Below, one piece after another: positions 8,371-17,416 of a DNA stretch of 64,000 nucleotides. Every line of letters begins with the position of its first letter. The stretch's first letter is position 1. Source of the DNA: Paracoccus haematequi (GTDB lineage Bacteria; Pseudomonadota; Alphaproteobacteria; Rhodobacterales; Rhodobacteraceae); NCBI RefSeq assembly GCF_900631945.1, contig NZ_UZWE01000046.1:1-64000 (forward strand). The letters are read 5' to 3'. A model generated the notes under the pieces. The model was not told the origin of the DNA. It made no database searches and saw nothing but the letters and a program-made list of their open reading frames with translations. A program made the translations under genes and the position numbers.

Positions 8371-9498
8371 TCAGTCCTCGGCGTTGGCCTCGGCGCGGCT
8401 TTTGCCAGCCACGTCCAGGGCCAGGGTCGCGGCCATGAAGGCGTCCAGATCGCCGTCCAGGACGCCCTGGGTGTCGCTGGTCTCCTCGCCGGTGCGCAGA
8501 TCCTTCACCATCTGGTAGGGATGCAGGACATAGCTGCGGATCTGGTTGCCCCAGCCCGCGTCGCCCTTGGCGGCGTGCTGGGCGTTGATCTCGGCGTTCC
8601 GCTTGTCCAGTTCCATCTGATACAGGCGCGATTTCAGCGCGGCCATGGCGTTGGCGCGGTTCTGGTGCTGGGATTTTTCCGACGAGGTGACGACGATGCC
8701 GGTCGGCAGGTGGGTGATCCGCACGGCGGAATCGGTGGTGTTGACGTGCTGCCCGCCCGCCCCGGACGACCGATAGGTGTCGATGCGGATGTCGCGGTCG
8801 GGGATGTCGATCTCGATATTGTCGTCGACGACCGGATAGACCCAGACGCTGCTGAACGACGTATGCCGCCGCGCCGCGCTGTCATAGGGGCTGATGCGGA
8901 CCAGCCGATGCACACCCGATTCGGATTTCAGCCAGCCATAGGCATTGTGCCCGCTGACCTTGTAGGCGGCGCTGCGGATGCCCGCCTCGTCGCCCGCGGT
9001 TTCGGACAGAAGCTCGACCTCGTAGCCCTTCTTCTCGGCCCAGCGGACATACATGCGCGCCAGCATCGAGGCCCAGTCGCAGCTCTCGGTCCCGCCTGCG
9101 CCCGCGTTGATTTCCAGAAAGGTGTCGTTGCCGTCGGCCTCGCCGTTCAGCAGGGCTTCCAGTTCCTTCTGCGCGGCCAGTTCGGCCAGGGATTTCAGGT
9201 TCGCTTCGGCCTCGGCCACCAGGTCGGTGTCGCCCTCTTCCTCGGCCAGTTCGATCATCTCGGCATTGGCGGACAGGTCGCCGTCGATGCGGCGATAGGT
9301 CTCGATGGCGTCAGACAGCGCCTGGCGTTCGCGCATCAGCTTCTGCGCGCGGGCGGGGTCGGACCACAGGTCGCCCGCCTCGATCATGGCGTTCATCTCC
9401 TCCAGCCGATGGGGCGCGGTCTGCCAGTCCATCCGCTGTCCCAGCAAGGTCAGCGACTTGCGGATGGATTCGATGGTGGACTGCGTCTCGGCGCGCAT
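8371..9498 (-). CDS. prfB: Peptide chain release factor 2
   Basis: The 375-residue class I release factor recognises UGA/UAA stop codons and triggers hydrolysis of peptidyl-tRNA. The GGQ catalytic motif is at residues 248-250 within SGAGGQHVN. The stop-codon recognition tripeptide, SPF in E. coli RF2, reads S203-P-Y205 here at the same distance (45 residues) from GGQ. The gene is one uninterrupted frame: the programmed +1 frameshift that regulates prfB in many bacteria is absent. It is transcribed divergently from the mgtC-like gene. Confidence 0.95.
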   Translation of the reverse strand: MRAETQSTIESIRKSLTLLGQRMDWQTAPHRLEEMNAMIEAGDLWSDPARAQKLMRERQALSDAIETYRRIDGDLSANAEMIELAEEEGDTDLVAEAEANLKSLAELAAQKELEALLNGEADGNDTFLEINAGAGGTESCDWASMLARMYVRWAEKKGYEVELLSETAGDEAGIRSAAYKVSGHNAYGWLKSESGVHRLVRISPYDSAARRHTSFSSVWVYPVVDDNIEIDIPDRDIRIDTYRSSGAGGQHVNTTDSAVRITHLPTGIVVTSSEKSQHQNRANAMAALKSRLYQMELDKRNAEINAQHAAKGDAGWGNQIRSYVLHPYQMVKDLRTGEETSDTQGVLDGDLDAFMAATLALDVAGKSRAEANAED

Positions 9499-9661
9499 GG
9501 GCGGTTCCTCGGGTTCGGACAGGCGGATTCAGGCAGGCGGCGTCAGGTCCGGGGTGATACCGCGCGCGGGGCCGTGGGGCAAGGGCCGGGGGACCGCCCT
9601 GCAACCGCCCGGACGCGGCGCACGTTACACCCTGTCGTCGCAAAACCGTCATGGACCGCCC

Positions 9662-10177
9662 ATGCCCCTGATCCAGGATCTGTTCCAGCCGCTGCAATCC
9701 ATGCCTCTGCCCGCCGTCGCCATGCGGCTGGCCCTGGCGGTCGTCCTGGGCGGCCTGATCGGGTGGGAGCGCGAGGTCAGCGCCCGCGCGGCGGGGTTGC
9801 GCACCCATATGCTGATTGCGCTGGCCGCCGCCATGTTCACGGTCGTCGCCATGGAGTTGACGCATTTCCCCGCCGACGAACAGGATGTGCTGCGGATCGA
9901 CCCCCTGCGTCTGATCGAGGCGGTGACGGCGGGCGTGGCCTTCCTGGCGGCCGGGTCGATCATCTTCAGTGGCGGCAGCGTGCGCGGCGTCACCACCGGG
10001 GCGTCGATGTGGCTGGCGGGGGCCGTCGGCCTTGCCTCGGGGACGGGGGACGGGCTGCTGGCGGTGATGGGAACCGCCCTGGCCGTAGTGATCCTGTGGA
10101 TGGTGCGGATCATCGCCACGCCGGTCCATCGCAGGCCGGATCCCGGCGACCATCCCGACCCGGAAGGCCGTCAGTAA
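9662..10177 (+). CDS. MgtC/SapB family inner-membrane protein
   Basis: The 171-residue protein has the MgtC/SapB core. An N-terminal hydrophobic helix is followed by GGLIGWEREV, an AGLRTHMLIALAAAMFT helix, and two further helices around GVAFLAAGSIIF and TTGASMWLAGAVG. The family is linked to Mg2+ or acid stress and, in pathogens, to modulation of ATP synthase; no C-terminal ACT-like domain is present. The ATG at 9662 is chosen because the family homology begins there. Its end overlaps the convergent PBP1A gene by 7 bases. Confidence 0.85.
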   Translation: MPLIQDLFQPLQSMPLPAVAMRLALAVVLGGLIGWEREVSARAAGLRTHMLIALAAAMFTVVAMELTHFPADEQDVLRIDPLRLIEAVTAGVAFLAAGSIIFSGGSVRGVTTGASMWLAGAVGLASGTGDGLLAVMGTALAVVILWMVRIIATPVHRRPDPGDHPDPEGRQ

Positions 10178-12720
10178 AGCCCGCCCGAGGACATGGTGCC
10201 GAAATCCGTCTGCCGGGGGATCACCCGGCGCTCTCCGGTCGAGGTGGTGATCGATGTGCCGCTTCCCGATCCGGCGCCTGCCTGCCAAGGCAGCACGACC
10301 TCTCCGTCGCCGAATCCCGACACGATCAGCGGCGATCCCCAGTCGGGGTCGGTGCCGTCGCGGAAATATTCGGCGACCACGTTCGGGCCGGTGGCGTCGT
10401 CCGACAGCCGCTGGCCGGTGCTGCGGTCGATCTTGACCCAGTATCCGCCGGGGGGGACCGCGAATTCCGTGCCGCCGAATTCCGCCACCGCCTTGCGCAT
10501 GAAGGCGTTGAAGACCGGCACGCACAGCGTGCCGCCATAGGCGTTCTCGCCCAGGCTGCGCGGCTGGTCGTAACCCAGGTAACAGCCCGCGACGATATTC
10601 GACGAATAGCCGATGAACCACACGTCCTTGGCGTCGTTGGTAGTCCCGGTCTTGCCCGCGATCGGCACCGGCAGATCGACGCCGCTGCCCGATCCGCGTT
10701 CCACCGCGCCTTCCAGCATCGAGGTCAGCTGATAGGCCGTCACCGCGTCCATCACCCGTTCGCGGTTGGTGTCGATCACCGGCCCCTGCCCTGCCGGCAG
10801 CGCCTGCTGGCCGCAGGTTTCGCAGACCCGCTGGTCGTGGCGATAGATGGTGCGCCCGCGCCGGTCCTGCACGCGATCCACCAGCGTGGGTTCGACCCGC
10901 TCGCCGCCATTGGCGAACATGGCATAGGCCGCGACCATCTTGAACAGCGTGGTTTCCTGCGCGCCAAGCGCATTGGCAAGGAACGGCTTCAGGTCGTCAT
11001 AGACGCCGAAGCGTTCGGCATATTCGGCCACGCGCTCCATGCCGATGTCCTGGGCGATGCGGATCGTCATCAGGTTGCGCGACATCTCGATCCCCGTGCG
11101 CAGGGGGGTGGGGCCGTAATGCTTGCCTGACGAGTTCTTGGGTTCCCACAGGCCGAAAGGGGTGTTGATGCTGATCGGCTCGTCCACGACGATGGTGGCG
11201 GGGGTATAGTTGTTGTCCAGCGCGGCGGCATAGACGAAGGGCTTGAAGCTGGACCCCGGCTGGCGCTGCGCCTGCGTCGCCCGGTTGAAGACCGAGGACT
11301 GATAGCTGAACCCGCCCTGCATCGACAGCACCCGGCCGGTATTCACGTCCATCGCCATGAAGCCGCCCTGGATTTCCGGCACCTGCCGCAGGGTCCAGCG
11401 GATGAAGCTGCCGTCGCCGTCTTGCGTCATCGCCCGCACCAGCACCACGTCGCCCACCGTCAGCAGGTCGCCCGCGACCTTGGCGCGCGGGCCAAGCCTG
11501 CCGTCGGGGCCGCGCTTGCGCGCCCATTGCACGTCGGCCGCCGGGATCCAGTGGCCGTCGGCGTCCTCCTCGATCCCCTCGATGCCGATGCGGGCGTCGC
11601 TGGCGCCGACCTCCAGCACCACGGCGGGATGCCAGCCGGGAATGTCGCGCGGCACCTTGGCTTGCCACAGCGCGCCGCGCCAGGCTGCCTCGTCCGTCAG
11701 CTGATCCGCCGGGATCGTCTCGCGGGTGCCGCGCCAGACGCCGGTGCCGCGGTCGTATTGCTCCAACGCCTCGCGCAGGGCGTCGGCCGCCGCCGATTGC
11801 AGATCCGGGTCCACGGTCGCGCGGATGGTCAGCCCGCCGCCGAAGAATTCCTCGTTGCCGAACTGCGCGGACAGCTGGCGGCGGATTTCGTCGGTGAAAT
11901 AGTCGCGCGGCGGCAGTTGCTGGCGAAAGGCCGGGTAATCGCCGTTCTGCACCGATTTCAGCGGCAGCTTCGCCTCGGACTGATAGGTCGCCTCGTCGAT
12001 ATAGCCGTTCTGCCACATTTCCCGCAGCACATAGTTGCGACGTTCCGTCACCCGCTCCTTGGCGGTCACGGGGTGGTAGCGGCCCGGCGCCTGGGGCATC
12101 GCGGCCAGCATCGCGGCCTCGTGCGGGGCCAGTTCGGTCAGCGACTTGTTGAAATAGGTCTGGGCGGCGGCGGCCACGCCGAAACTGTTCTGGCCCAGGA
12201 AAATCTCGTTCAGATACAGTTCCAGGATCTGGTCCTTGTCCAGCGTCCGTTCCAGCCGGGAGGCCAGGATCAGTTCCTTGACCTTGCGTTCCACGCTGCG
12301 ATCCGAGGACAGCAGGAAGTTCTTCATCACCTGCTGCGTGATCGTGGACGCCCCGCGCACCGACGACCCGCGCGAGGCGACCGCCTGCCAGGCCGCGCCG
12401 ACGATGCCGCGCACGTCATAGCCGGGATGGCTGTAGAAATTCTTGTCCTCGGCGCTGATGAAGGCGTGCTTCACCAGGTCGGGGATCTCCTCGATGGGGA
12501 CGAACAGGCGGCGTTCCTCGGCGAATTCGTCGATCAGGCGGCCTTCGCCGGAATAGATCCGGCTGATGGTTTTCGGCGTGTACTGGGCCAGCGTTTCATG
12601 GCTGGGCAGGTCGCGCGAATAGATCCAGAAGATCGCGCCCAGGGTCAGGGCGATGAAAAAACTGGCGGTGACGAACCACGAGAAGATGGCACCGAAAAAG
12701 GACAGGACGCTGCGCAGCAA
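10171..12720 (-). CDS. mrcA: Bifunctional penicillin-binding protein 1A
   Basis: The 849-residue class A PBP polymerises lipid II and crosslinks peptidoglycan. A membrane anchor lies at residues 9-34. The GT51 glycosyltransferase carries the catalytic E91-D-K and the IYSGEGRLIDEF region before it. The transpeptidase has S490-S-F-K493, S547-R-N549 and K690-T-G692. An insert between the domains (about 330-440) matches the OB-like domain of PBP1A rather than PBP1B. It follows the AmiC-type amidase gene on the same strand with 82 bases between them, so two cell-wall enzymes are adjacent. Confidence 0.95.
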   Translation of the reverse strand: MLRSVLSFFGAIFSWFVTASFFIALTLGAIFWIYSRDLPSHETLAQYTPKTISRIYSGEGRLIDEFAEERRLFVPIEEIPDLVKHAFISAEDKNFYSHPGYDVRGIVGAAWQAVASRGSSVRGASTITQQVMKNFLLSSDRSVERKVKELILASRLERTLDKDQILELYLNEIFLGQNSFGVAAAAQTYFNKSLTELAPHEAAMLAAMPQAPGRYHPVTAKERVTERRNYVLREMWQNGYIDEATYQSEAKLPLKSVQNGDYPAFRQQLPPRDYFTDEIRRQLSAQFGNEEFFGGGLTIRATVDPDLQSAAADALREALEQYDRGTGVWRGTRETIPADQLTDEAAWRGALWQAKVPRDIPGWHPAVVLEVGASDARIGIEGIEEDADGHWIPAADVQWARKRGPDGRLGPRAKVAGDLLTVGDVVLVRAMTQDGDGSFIRWTLRQVPEIQGGFMAMDVNTGRVLSMQGGFSYQSSVFNRATQAQRQPGSSFKPFVYAAALDNNYTPATIVVDEPISINTPFGLWEPKNSSGKHYGPTPLRTGIEMSRNLMTIRIAQDIGMERVAEYAERFGVYDDLKPFLANALGAQETTLFKMVAAYAMFANGGERVEPTLVDRVQDRRGRTIYRHDQRVCETCGQQALPAGQGPVIDTNRERVMDAVTAYQLTSMLEGAVERGSGSGVDLPVPIAGKTGTTNDAKDVWFIGYSSNIVAGCYLGYDQPRSLGENAYGGTLCVPVFNAFMRKAVAEFGGTEFAVPPGGYWVKIDRSTGQRLSDDATGPNVVAEYFRDGTDPDWGSPLIVSGFGDGEVVLPWQAGAGSGSGTSITTSTGERRVIPRQTDFGTMSSGGLY

Positions 12721-12802
12721 GGAAGGGGCCTTTCAGGGACTCGGCCCCGTCTATAGCGGCGCGGCCGGTTCCGGTCAAAACAACACTGGGGGATCGCAAC
12801 CC

Positions 12803-13999
12803 TTATTGGCGCAGCATCGCCGCCCGCGCGGCCTCGTCCCGCGCCCAGCCGACCACGGCCTCGGACACGGCCTTGACCATGCGGTCGCGCCATTGCGGGT
12901 TCAGCAGGTTGGCCCGGTCGTCGTGGTCCGAGATGAAGCCCAGTTCCAGCAGGACCGAGGGAATGTCGGGCGATTTCAGCACCGAATAGGTGGCGCGCTG
13001 CACCGGCCGGTCATGCATCCCGATCCCCATCAGCGACATCCGCGATGTCAGCCACCGGGCGAAGCTTTCCGACCGGGGCTGGGTATCGGTGCGCGCGAAA
13101 TCCATCAGCACTCCGGCCAGGGCGTCGTCATGGCCGGTCAGGTCCGCCCCCGCCAGCAGGTCGTCGCGGTCGTGGCGCAGCGTCAACTGGTCCGCCGCGC
13201 GGGCATCGGCCGCCGGGTTCCAGACATAGATCGTTGCCCCCGCCGCCTGCCCCTCCGGCAAAGCGTCCGCGTGCAGCGAGATGAACAGGTCGGCCCGCGC
13301 CTGCCGCGCCGTGGTCATGCGCCGTTCCAAGGCCACGAAGCTGTCGTCGGTCCGCGTCATCTCGACTGTGACGCCGCGCGCCTGCAAGGCCGCCCGCAGT
13401 TCCAGCGAAAAGACCAGGACCAGGTTCGCCTCGCTTTCGCCCTCGGCCAGGGCGCCGGGATCGAAGCCGCCATGACCCGGATCCAGAACGACCGTGAAGG
13501 CCTCGTCCGGGGGCGGCCCCGGCACGTCCGCCGGTTCGGGCAGGTCGCGCAGGGCGGCCGTGGCCGATGGCCGGGGCGCGAAGTCCTGGGCCGCGACCGG
13601 AGCCAGGGCCACGGTGATCTGCGACAGCGCCGCGCGCGCCCGCTGGCCCGCGCTGTCGATGCGATACGGGCCGGGCAGTTCGACGACCACGCGCGCCCAG
13701 TCGCGCCCATACGGACCCCAGCGGATCGCGGGCGACAGGTCGGCGCCGAACAGATCCTGCGGCAGGGCCAATCCCAAATCGGCGCCCTTCAGATCGACGA
13801 TCAGACGGGGCGGACCGTCCACCAGATAGGTCCGATAGGGGACCGCCTTCGTCAGCGACAGCCGCAGTTCCAGCGGCTTCGGCCCGCCCCAGCCGCGCCC
13901 GGTCGCCACCAGCGCCGATCCGCCCAGATCCAGCCGCGCCGGCTCCTCTGCCCCTGCGGGCAGCGACAGCAGCGCCAGGATCAGCAGCAGCCATTTCAT
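12803..13999 (-). CDS. N-acetylmuramoyl-L-alanine amidase, AmiC type
   Basis: The 398-residue exported zinc amidase cleaves septal peptidoglycan between MurNAc and the stem peptide. It begins with a signal peptide (MKWLLLILALLSLPAGA). An AMIN targeting domain spans about 20-130, and the Amidase_3 domain carries VVLDPGHGG (Zn-binding His), SLHADALPEG (second His) and LELGFISDHDD (catalytic-type Glu). Its ATG overlaps the aminotransferase stop by ATGA, so the two are cotranscribed. Confidence 0.92.
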   Translation of the reverse strand: MKWLLLILALLSLPAGAEEPARLDLGGSALVATGRGWGGPKPLELRLSLTKAVPYRTYLVDGPPRLIVDLKGADLGLALPQDLFGADLSPAIRWGPYGRDWARVVVELPGPYRIDSAGQRARAALSQITVALAPVAAQDFAPRPSATAALRDLPEPADVPGPPPDEAFTVVLDPGHGGFDPGALAEGESEANLVLVFSLELRAALQARGVTVEMTRTDDSFVALERRMTTARQARADLFISLHADALPEGQAAGATIYVWNPAADARAADQLTLRHDRDDLLAGADLTGHDDALAGVLMDFARTDTQPRSESFARWLTSRMSLMGIGMHDRPVQRATYSVLKSPDIPSVLLELGFISDHDDRANLLNPQWRDRMVKAVSEAVVGWARDEAARAAMLRQ

Positions 14000-15144
14000 C
14001 GCGCGGCCATGAATCCTTGCAGGCGGCGCAGCCCCTCGGCGATGTCGGCGGTGGCGCGGGCATAGGAAAAGCGCAGCGTCCGCGCGCCCCTGTCGGGGTC
14101 GAAATCCAGCCCCGGCGTCACCGCGACGCCCGCCTTGTCCAGAATCTCGGCCGCGAAGGCCACCGAATCCCCGGTCAGATCCGACACATCGGCATAGATG
14201 TAGAACGCCCCTTCCGGCGGCGCGATGCGGTGAAAGCCCGCCTTGGGCAGCCCCTCCAGCATCAGGCGGCGGTTTTCGGCATAGACGGCAAGGTTCGCGT
14301 CGGCCTCGGCCGCGCAGCCCAGGGCGGCAAGCGCCGCGACCTGGCTGGCATGGGGCGGGCAGATGAACATGTTCTGCGCCAGCCGTTCCACGGTGCGGAC
14401 GTGATCGGGGGGCACGACCATCCAGCCGACCCGCCAGCCGGTCATCGAGAAATACTTGCTGAACGAGTTGATGACGAACACGTCGTCCGTCACCTCCAGC
14501 GCGGAATGGCAGCGGTCGCCATAGGAAAGGCCGTGATAAATCTCGTCCGAAATCAGGGCCATGCCCCGCGCCTTCGCCGCATCCGACAGCGCCCGCAATT
14601 CATCCGTGCGCAGCACCGTGCCGGACGGGTTGCCCGGCGACGCGAGGATCAGACCCGCGCAACCGTCCGGCAGGTCGTCGGGGCGGGGCTGATAGCGGTC
14701 CTCGGGGCGGGTGGGGATGCCCACGGGGTCCAGCGACATGGCCCGCAGGATCTGGCGATAGCTGGGATAGCCGGGATACCCCATCGCCACCCGGTCGCCC
14801 GCATCGAACAGCGCCGAAAAGGCCAGGATGAAGGCCCCGCTGCTGCCCGGCGTCACCACCACGCGGGCCGGGTCCAGATCGGCGCCGTACCAGCGACGAT
14901 ACAGATCCGCGATCCCCTGCCGCAGCGCGGGCAGGCCCAGGGCCACGGTATAGCCCAGCGGCTGTTCCAGCGCGGCGGCCAGCGCGCGCCGCGCGCCTTC
15001 GGGGGCCGGCGTCGAGGGCTGGCCGACCTCCATATGGATGATGTGGCGGCCCGCTGCCTCGGCGCGGGCGGCGGCTTCCATCACGTCCATGACGATGAAG
15101 GGATCGACCTGGCCGCGAACGGATTTCCTCATGGTACTGCTCAT
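13996..15144 (-). CDS. Class I/II PLP-dependent aminotransferase
   Basis: The 382-residue fold type I aminotransferase has SPGNPSG, ISDEIYHGLSYG and FSKYFSMTGWRVGW, with PLP-binding Lys230. The substrate cannot be fixed from sequence; aspartate/alanine-type or aromatic amino acids are all possible. I start it at the ATG at 15144, just after CCAAGG; an in-frame ATG at 15132 is equally plausible and would shorten it by 4 residues. It is divergent from the DsbA-like gene, with 150 bases between them that must hold both promoters. Confidence 0.88.
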   Translation of the reverse strand: MSSTMRKSVRGQVDPFIVMDVMEAAARAEAAGRHIIHMEVGQPSTPAPEGARRALAAALEQPLGYTVALGLPALRQGIADLYRRWYGADLDPARVVVTPGSSGAFILAFSALFDAGDRVAMGYPGYPSYRQILRAMSLDPVGIPTRPEDRYQPRPDDLPDGCAGLILASPGNPSGTVLRTDELRALSDAAKARGMALISDEIYHGLSYGDRCHSALEVTDDVFVINSFSKYFSMTGWRVGWMVVPPDHVRTVERLAQNMFICPPHASQVAALAALGCAAEADANLAVYAENRRLMLEGLPKAGFHRIAPPEGAFYIYADVSDLTGDSVAFAAEILDKAGVAVTPGLDFDPDRGARTLRFSYARATADIAEGLRRLQGFMAAR

Positions 15145-15294
15145 CCTTGGTTTTCGTCTTTTTTCCTGTCTTACGCGCGCGGGGACAGCGCGAAAAGCCC
15201 CCTGGCGCCTTCCGGTCACGCAGCTTTGTCGGACGCTTCCTTGCCAACGGACGGCGCAGACGCCAAGCTGGCGCGAACCAAGACGAGGATCCCG

Positions 15295-16035
15295 ATGAAA
15301 CGCCTGATCGCCGCGCTGCTTTTGACCGCGACCCCTGCCATGGCCTTCGACATTTCCGCGATGTCGGACGCCGAAAAGGCCGCCTTCGGGGACGCCGTGC
15401 GCGAATACCTGATGGCCAATCCCGAAGTTCTGGTCGAATCCATCAACGTGCTGGAAGAACGCCGCGTCGCGTCCGAGGCGGAAAACGACGTGGCCCTGGT
15501 GGCCTCGAACCACGAGGCGATCTTCCAGGACGGCCACAGCTGGGTCGGCGGCAATCCCGATGGCGACGTGACGGTGGTGGAATTCATCGACTATCGCTGC
15601 GGCTATTGCCGCAAGTTCAACGACCAGGTTCATGATCTGGTCGAGAGTGACGGAAATATCCGCCTGATCCTGAAGGAATTTCCGATTCTGGGACAGGACA
15701 GCGAGACCTCGGCCCGTTTCGCCGTCGCGGCCAAGCAACTGGGCGGGGATCAGGCCTATGTGAAGGCGCATGACGAACTGATGGCGCTGCGCGGCGCGCC
15801 CTCGCCCGAGGCGCTGAAATCCATTGCCGCCGCTATCGGCCTGGACGGGGACGAAGTTCTGAACACCATGAACACCGAATCCGTGTCCGCCGTGCTGCGC
15901 GAGAACCGGCAACTGGCCGAACGCATGGCGATCATGGGCACGCCGACCTTCGTGATCGGCGATACCCTGCTGCGCGGAATGCCCGCGGCGGGGCTGGAAG
16001 CCAGCGTCGCCGCCGCGCGCGAAGCCAAAGGCTGA
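15295..16035 (+). CDS. DsbA-family periplasmic thiol-disulfide oxidoreductase
   Basis: The 246-residue protein carries a cleavable signal peptide (MKRLIAALLLTATPAMA), a short helical N-terminal domain, then a thioredoxin-like DSBA domain. The active site is C102-G-Y-C105 and the cis-Pro loop is GTPTFVIG. The C-G-Y-C site and N-terminal helices resemble the BdbD/Com1/ScsC group rather than classic DsbA (CPHC). It probably oxidises or isomerises disulfides in the periplasm. The start follows ACGAGGATCCCG. Confidence 0.9.
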   Translation: MKRLIAALLLTATPAMAFDISAMSDAEKAAFGDAVREYLMANPEVLVESINVLEERRVASEAENDVALVASNHEAIFQDGHSWVGGNPDGDVTVVEFIDYRCGYCRKFNDQVHDLVESDGNIRLILKEFPILGQDSETSARFAVAAKQLGGDQAYVKAHDELMALRGAPSPEALKSIAAAIGLDGDEVLNTMNTESVSAVLRENRQLAERMAIMGTPTFVIGDTLLRGMPAAGLEASVAAAREAKG

Positions 16036-16040
16036 TCCGA

Positions 16041-16883
16041 TCAGGCCAGAGCGGCCTTGACGCTGTCGGCCAGCGGCGTGCTGGGACGCCCGATCAGCCG
16101 TGCCAGCGTGGCCCCATCGCCATCCAGCGCGCCTTGGGCCGCGCCCGCGTCGAACCCGGCATAGGCTGCCGCCAGACCGGCGGGCAGGCCCGCGTCTTCC
16201 AGCGCCTTGGCATAGTCTGCCTGCGGCAGGTCCACATAGGGAATGTCGCGGCCCGACTGGCGCGAGATCTCGGCGGCCAGATCGGATAGCGTCCAGGCAG
16301 GGCTACCCGCCAGTTCATAGACCAACCCATCATGACCCGGCGTGGTCAGCACCGCAACCGCCGCCGCAGCATAGTCGGCCCGCGCCGCCGCCGCGATGCG
16401 CCCCTGCCCCGCCGAGCCATGGAAGGCGCCGTTCGCCAGCGCCGCGGGGATCGAGCCGGTGTAATTCTCGGCATACCAGCCGTTGCGCAGGACCGTGACG
16501 GCAAGGCCGCTGTCCTTCAGCATCGCCTCGGTCTGGCGGTGTTCCTCGGCCAGCGACAGGGGCGAGCGGTCGGCATTCAGCAGGCTGGTATAGACGATGC
16601 GCCCCACGCCAGCAGCCTTGGCGGCGTCGATGACGTTGCGGTGCTGGACCGCGCGCTTGCCGATTTCACTGCCTGAAACCAGCATCAGCGTGTCCACGCC
16701 GCCCAGCGCGGCGCCCAGTGTCTGGGGGCGGTCGTAATCGGCGATGCGGGTCGGAATGGCCAGATCGGCGGCCTTGGCGGGGTCGCGGACCAGCCCGACC
16801 AGATCGGTCCGGCCCTGCTGTTTCAAACCCTGGATGATCAGGCGGCCCAGATGGCCGGTGGCGCCGGTAATGGCGATGGTCAT
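16041..16883 (-). CDS. qorB: NmrA-like NAD(P)H:quinone oxidoreductase, QorB/YtfG type
   Basis: The 280-residue atypical short-chain dehydrogenase has an N-terminal Rossmann motif GATGHLGRLI and lacks a classical YxxxK catalytic pair, as in the NmrA/QorB group. The sequence around VRDPAKAADL and IVYTSLLNAD matches E. coli YtfG. It is divergent from an HxlR regulator, the same arrangement as ytfG/ytfH, and the shared 87-base gap contains an operator-like palindrome. It likely reduces quinones during electrophile stress. Confidence 0.85.
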   Translation of the reverse strand: MTIAITGATGHLGRLIIQGLKQQGRTDLVGLVRDPAKAADLAIPTRIADYDRPQTLGAALGGVDTLMLVSGSEIGKRAVQHRNVIDAAKAAGVGRIVYTSLLNADRSPLSLAEEHRQTEAMLKDSGLAVTVLRNGWYAENYTGSIPAALANGAFHGSAGQGRIAAAARADYAAAAVAVLTTPGHDGLVYELAGSPAWTLSDLAAEISRQSGRDIPYVDLPQADYAKALEDAGLPAGLAAAYAGFDAGAAQGALDGDGATLARLIGRPSTPLADSVKAALA

Positions 16884-16931
16884 GGTGATTCTCCTTGAAC
16901 GAATCCTGTGCGGCCTGTCATGGCGTTATCG

Positions 16932-16963
16932 CTTACGATTCGTAAGTACGCACAGATTTGTAA
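16932..16963. promoter_or_regulatory. Probable HxlR operator between qorB and its regulator
   Basis: CTTACG-ATT-CGTAAG at 16932-16946 is a perfect 6-base inverted repeat with a 3-base spacer. A second, imperfect copy of the right arm (GATTTGTAAG) has its GATT core 18 bases further on. The site lies 25 bases before the HxlR start and 50 bases from the qorB start, fitting autoregulation plus control of qorB. The link to this regulator is inferred from position. Confidence 0.6.
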
Positions 16964-16970
16964 GTGTCCG

Positions 16971-17360
16971 ATGACCGTTTATGACAAGCCCCAACCCGAA
17001 AGCCTGAGCGACCGCCTGCAACGCGGCGACGTGCTGGCCGCCGCCTGCCCGTCCCGCGCGGTGCTGCGCAGCGTGACAAGCCAGTGGGGCGTGCTGGTGC
17101 TGATGGTGCTGCGCGACGGCACGCATCGGTTCAGCGCCCTGCGCCGGCGCATCGGCGGCGTGTCCGAACGGATGCTGGCCGAGACGTTGAAGCGGCTGGA
17201 GGGCCACGGGCTGGTGCGCCGGGTGGCCTTTCCGGTGGTGCCGCCGCAGACGGAATACAGCCTGACCCCGCTGGGGACCGAGGCCGCCGAGCGGGTCGCG
17301 GCACTGGCCGATTGGGTGGAAACCGCCCTGCCCCGGATGCTGCCCACCGACCGAAACTGA
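16971..17360 (+). CDS. HxlR-family transcriptional regulator
   Basis: The 129-residue winged-helix protein of the HxlR/YtfH family has HRFSALRRRIGGVSERMLAETL as the recognition region and an R-RVAFPVVPPQTEYSLT wing. Cys26 is the only cysteine and lies near the N terminus, where QorR and HypR carry redox-sensing cysteines, so quinone or oxidant sensing is plausible. The start is the ATG at 16971; upstream in-frame starts would place coding sequence over the operator. It is divergent from qorB. Confidence 0.85.
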   Translation: MTVYDKPQPESLSDRLQRGDVLAAACPSRAVLRSVTSQWGVLVLMVLRDGTHRFSALRRRIGGVSERMLAETLKRLEGHGLVRRVAFPVVPPQTEYSLTPLGTEAAERVAALADWVETALPRMLPTDRN

Positions 17361-17380
17361 GGCGCCGGCGCACACTCGGA

Positions 17381-17413
17381 GCCTCCGGCGGGGGTATTTG
17401 GACAAAGAAGAAG
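17381..17413 (+). repeat. Short intergenic repeat-like element after the HxlR gene
   Basis: The gap contains GCCTCCGGCGGGGGTATTTG followed by GACAAAGAAG. From memory, very similar GC-rich box plus TATTTGG strings occur between genes in Rhodobacteraceae. A related string, GGGTATTTGCACCAAGGCAA, is at 39686-39705 in this window. It does not form a strong hairpin. Confidence 0.35.
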
Positions 17414-17416
17414 CGG

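Noticed and set aside
8371..9498. Possible programmed frameshift in prfB
   Set aside because: The gene is open from the start codon to the end with normal length, and no early in-frame TGA is needed.
7705..11130. 1141-codon open frame on the plus strand
   Set aside because: It lies antisense to the patatin, prfB and PBP1A genes, has low-complexity Gly/Arg/His composition and no recognisable domain; it is a high-GC shadow frame.
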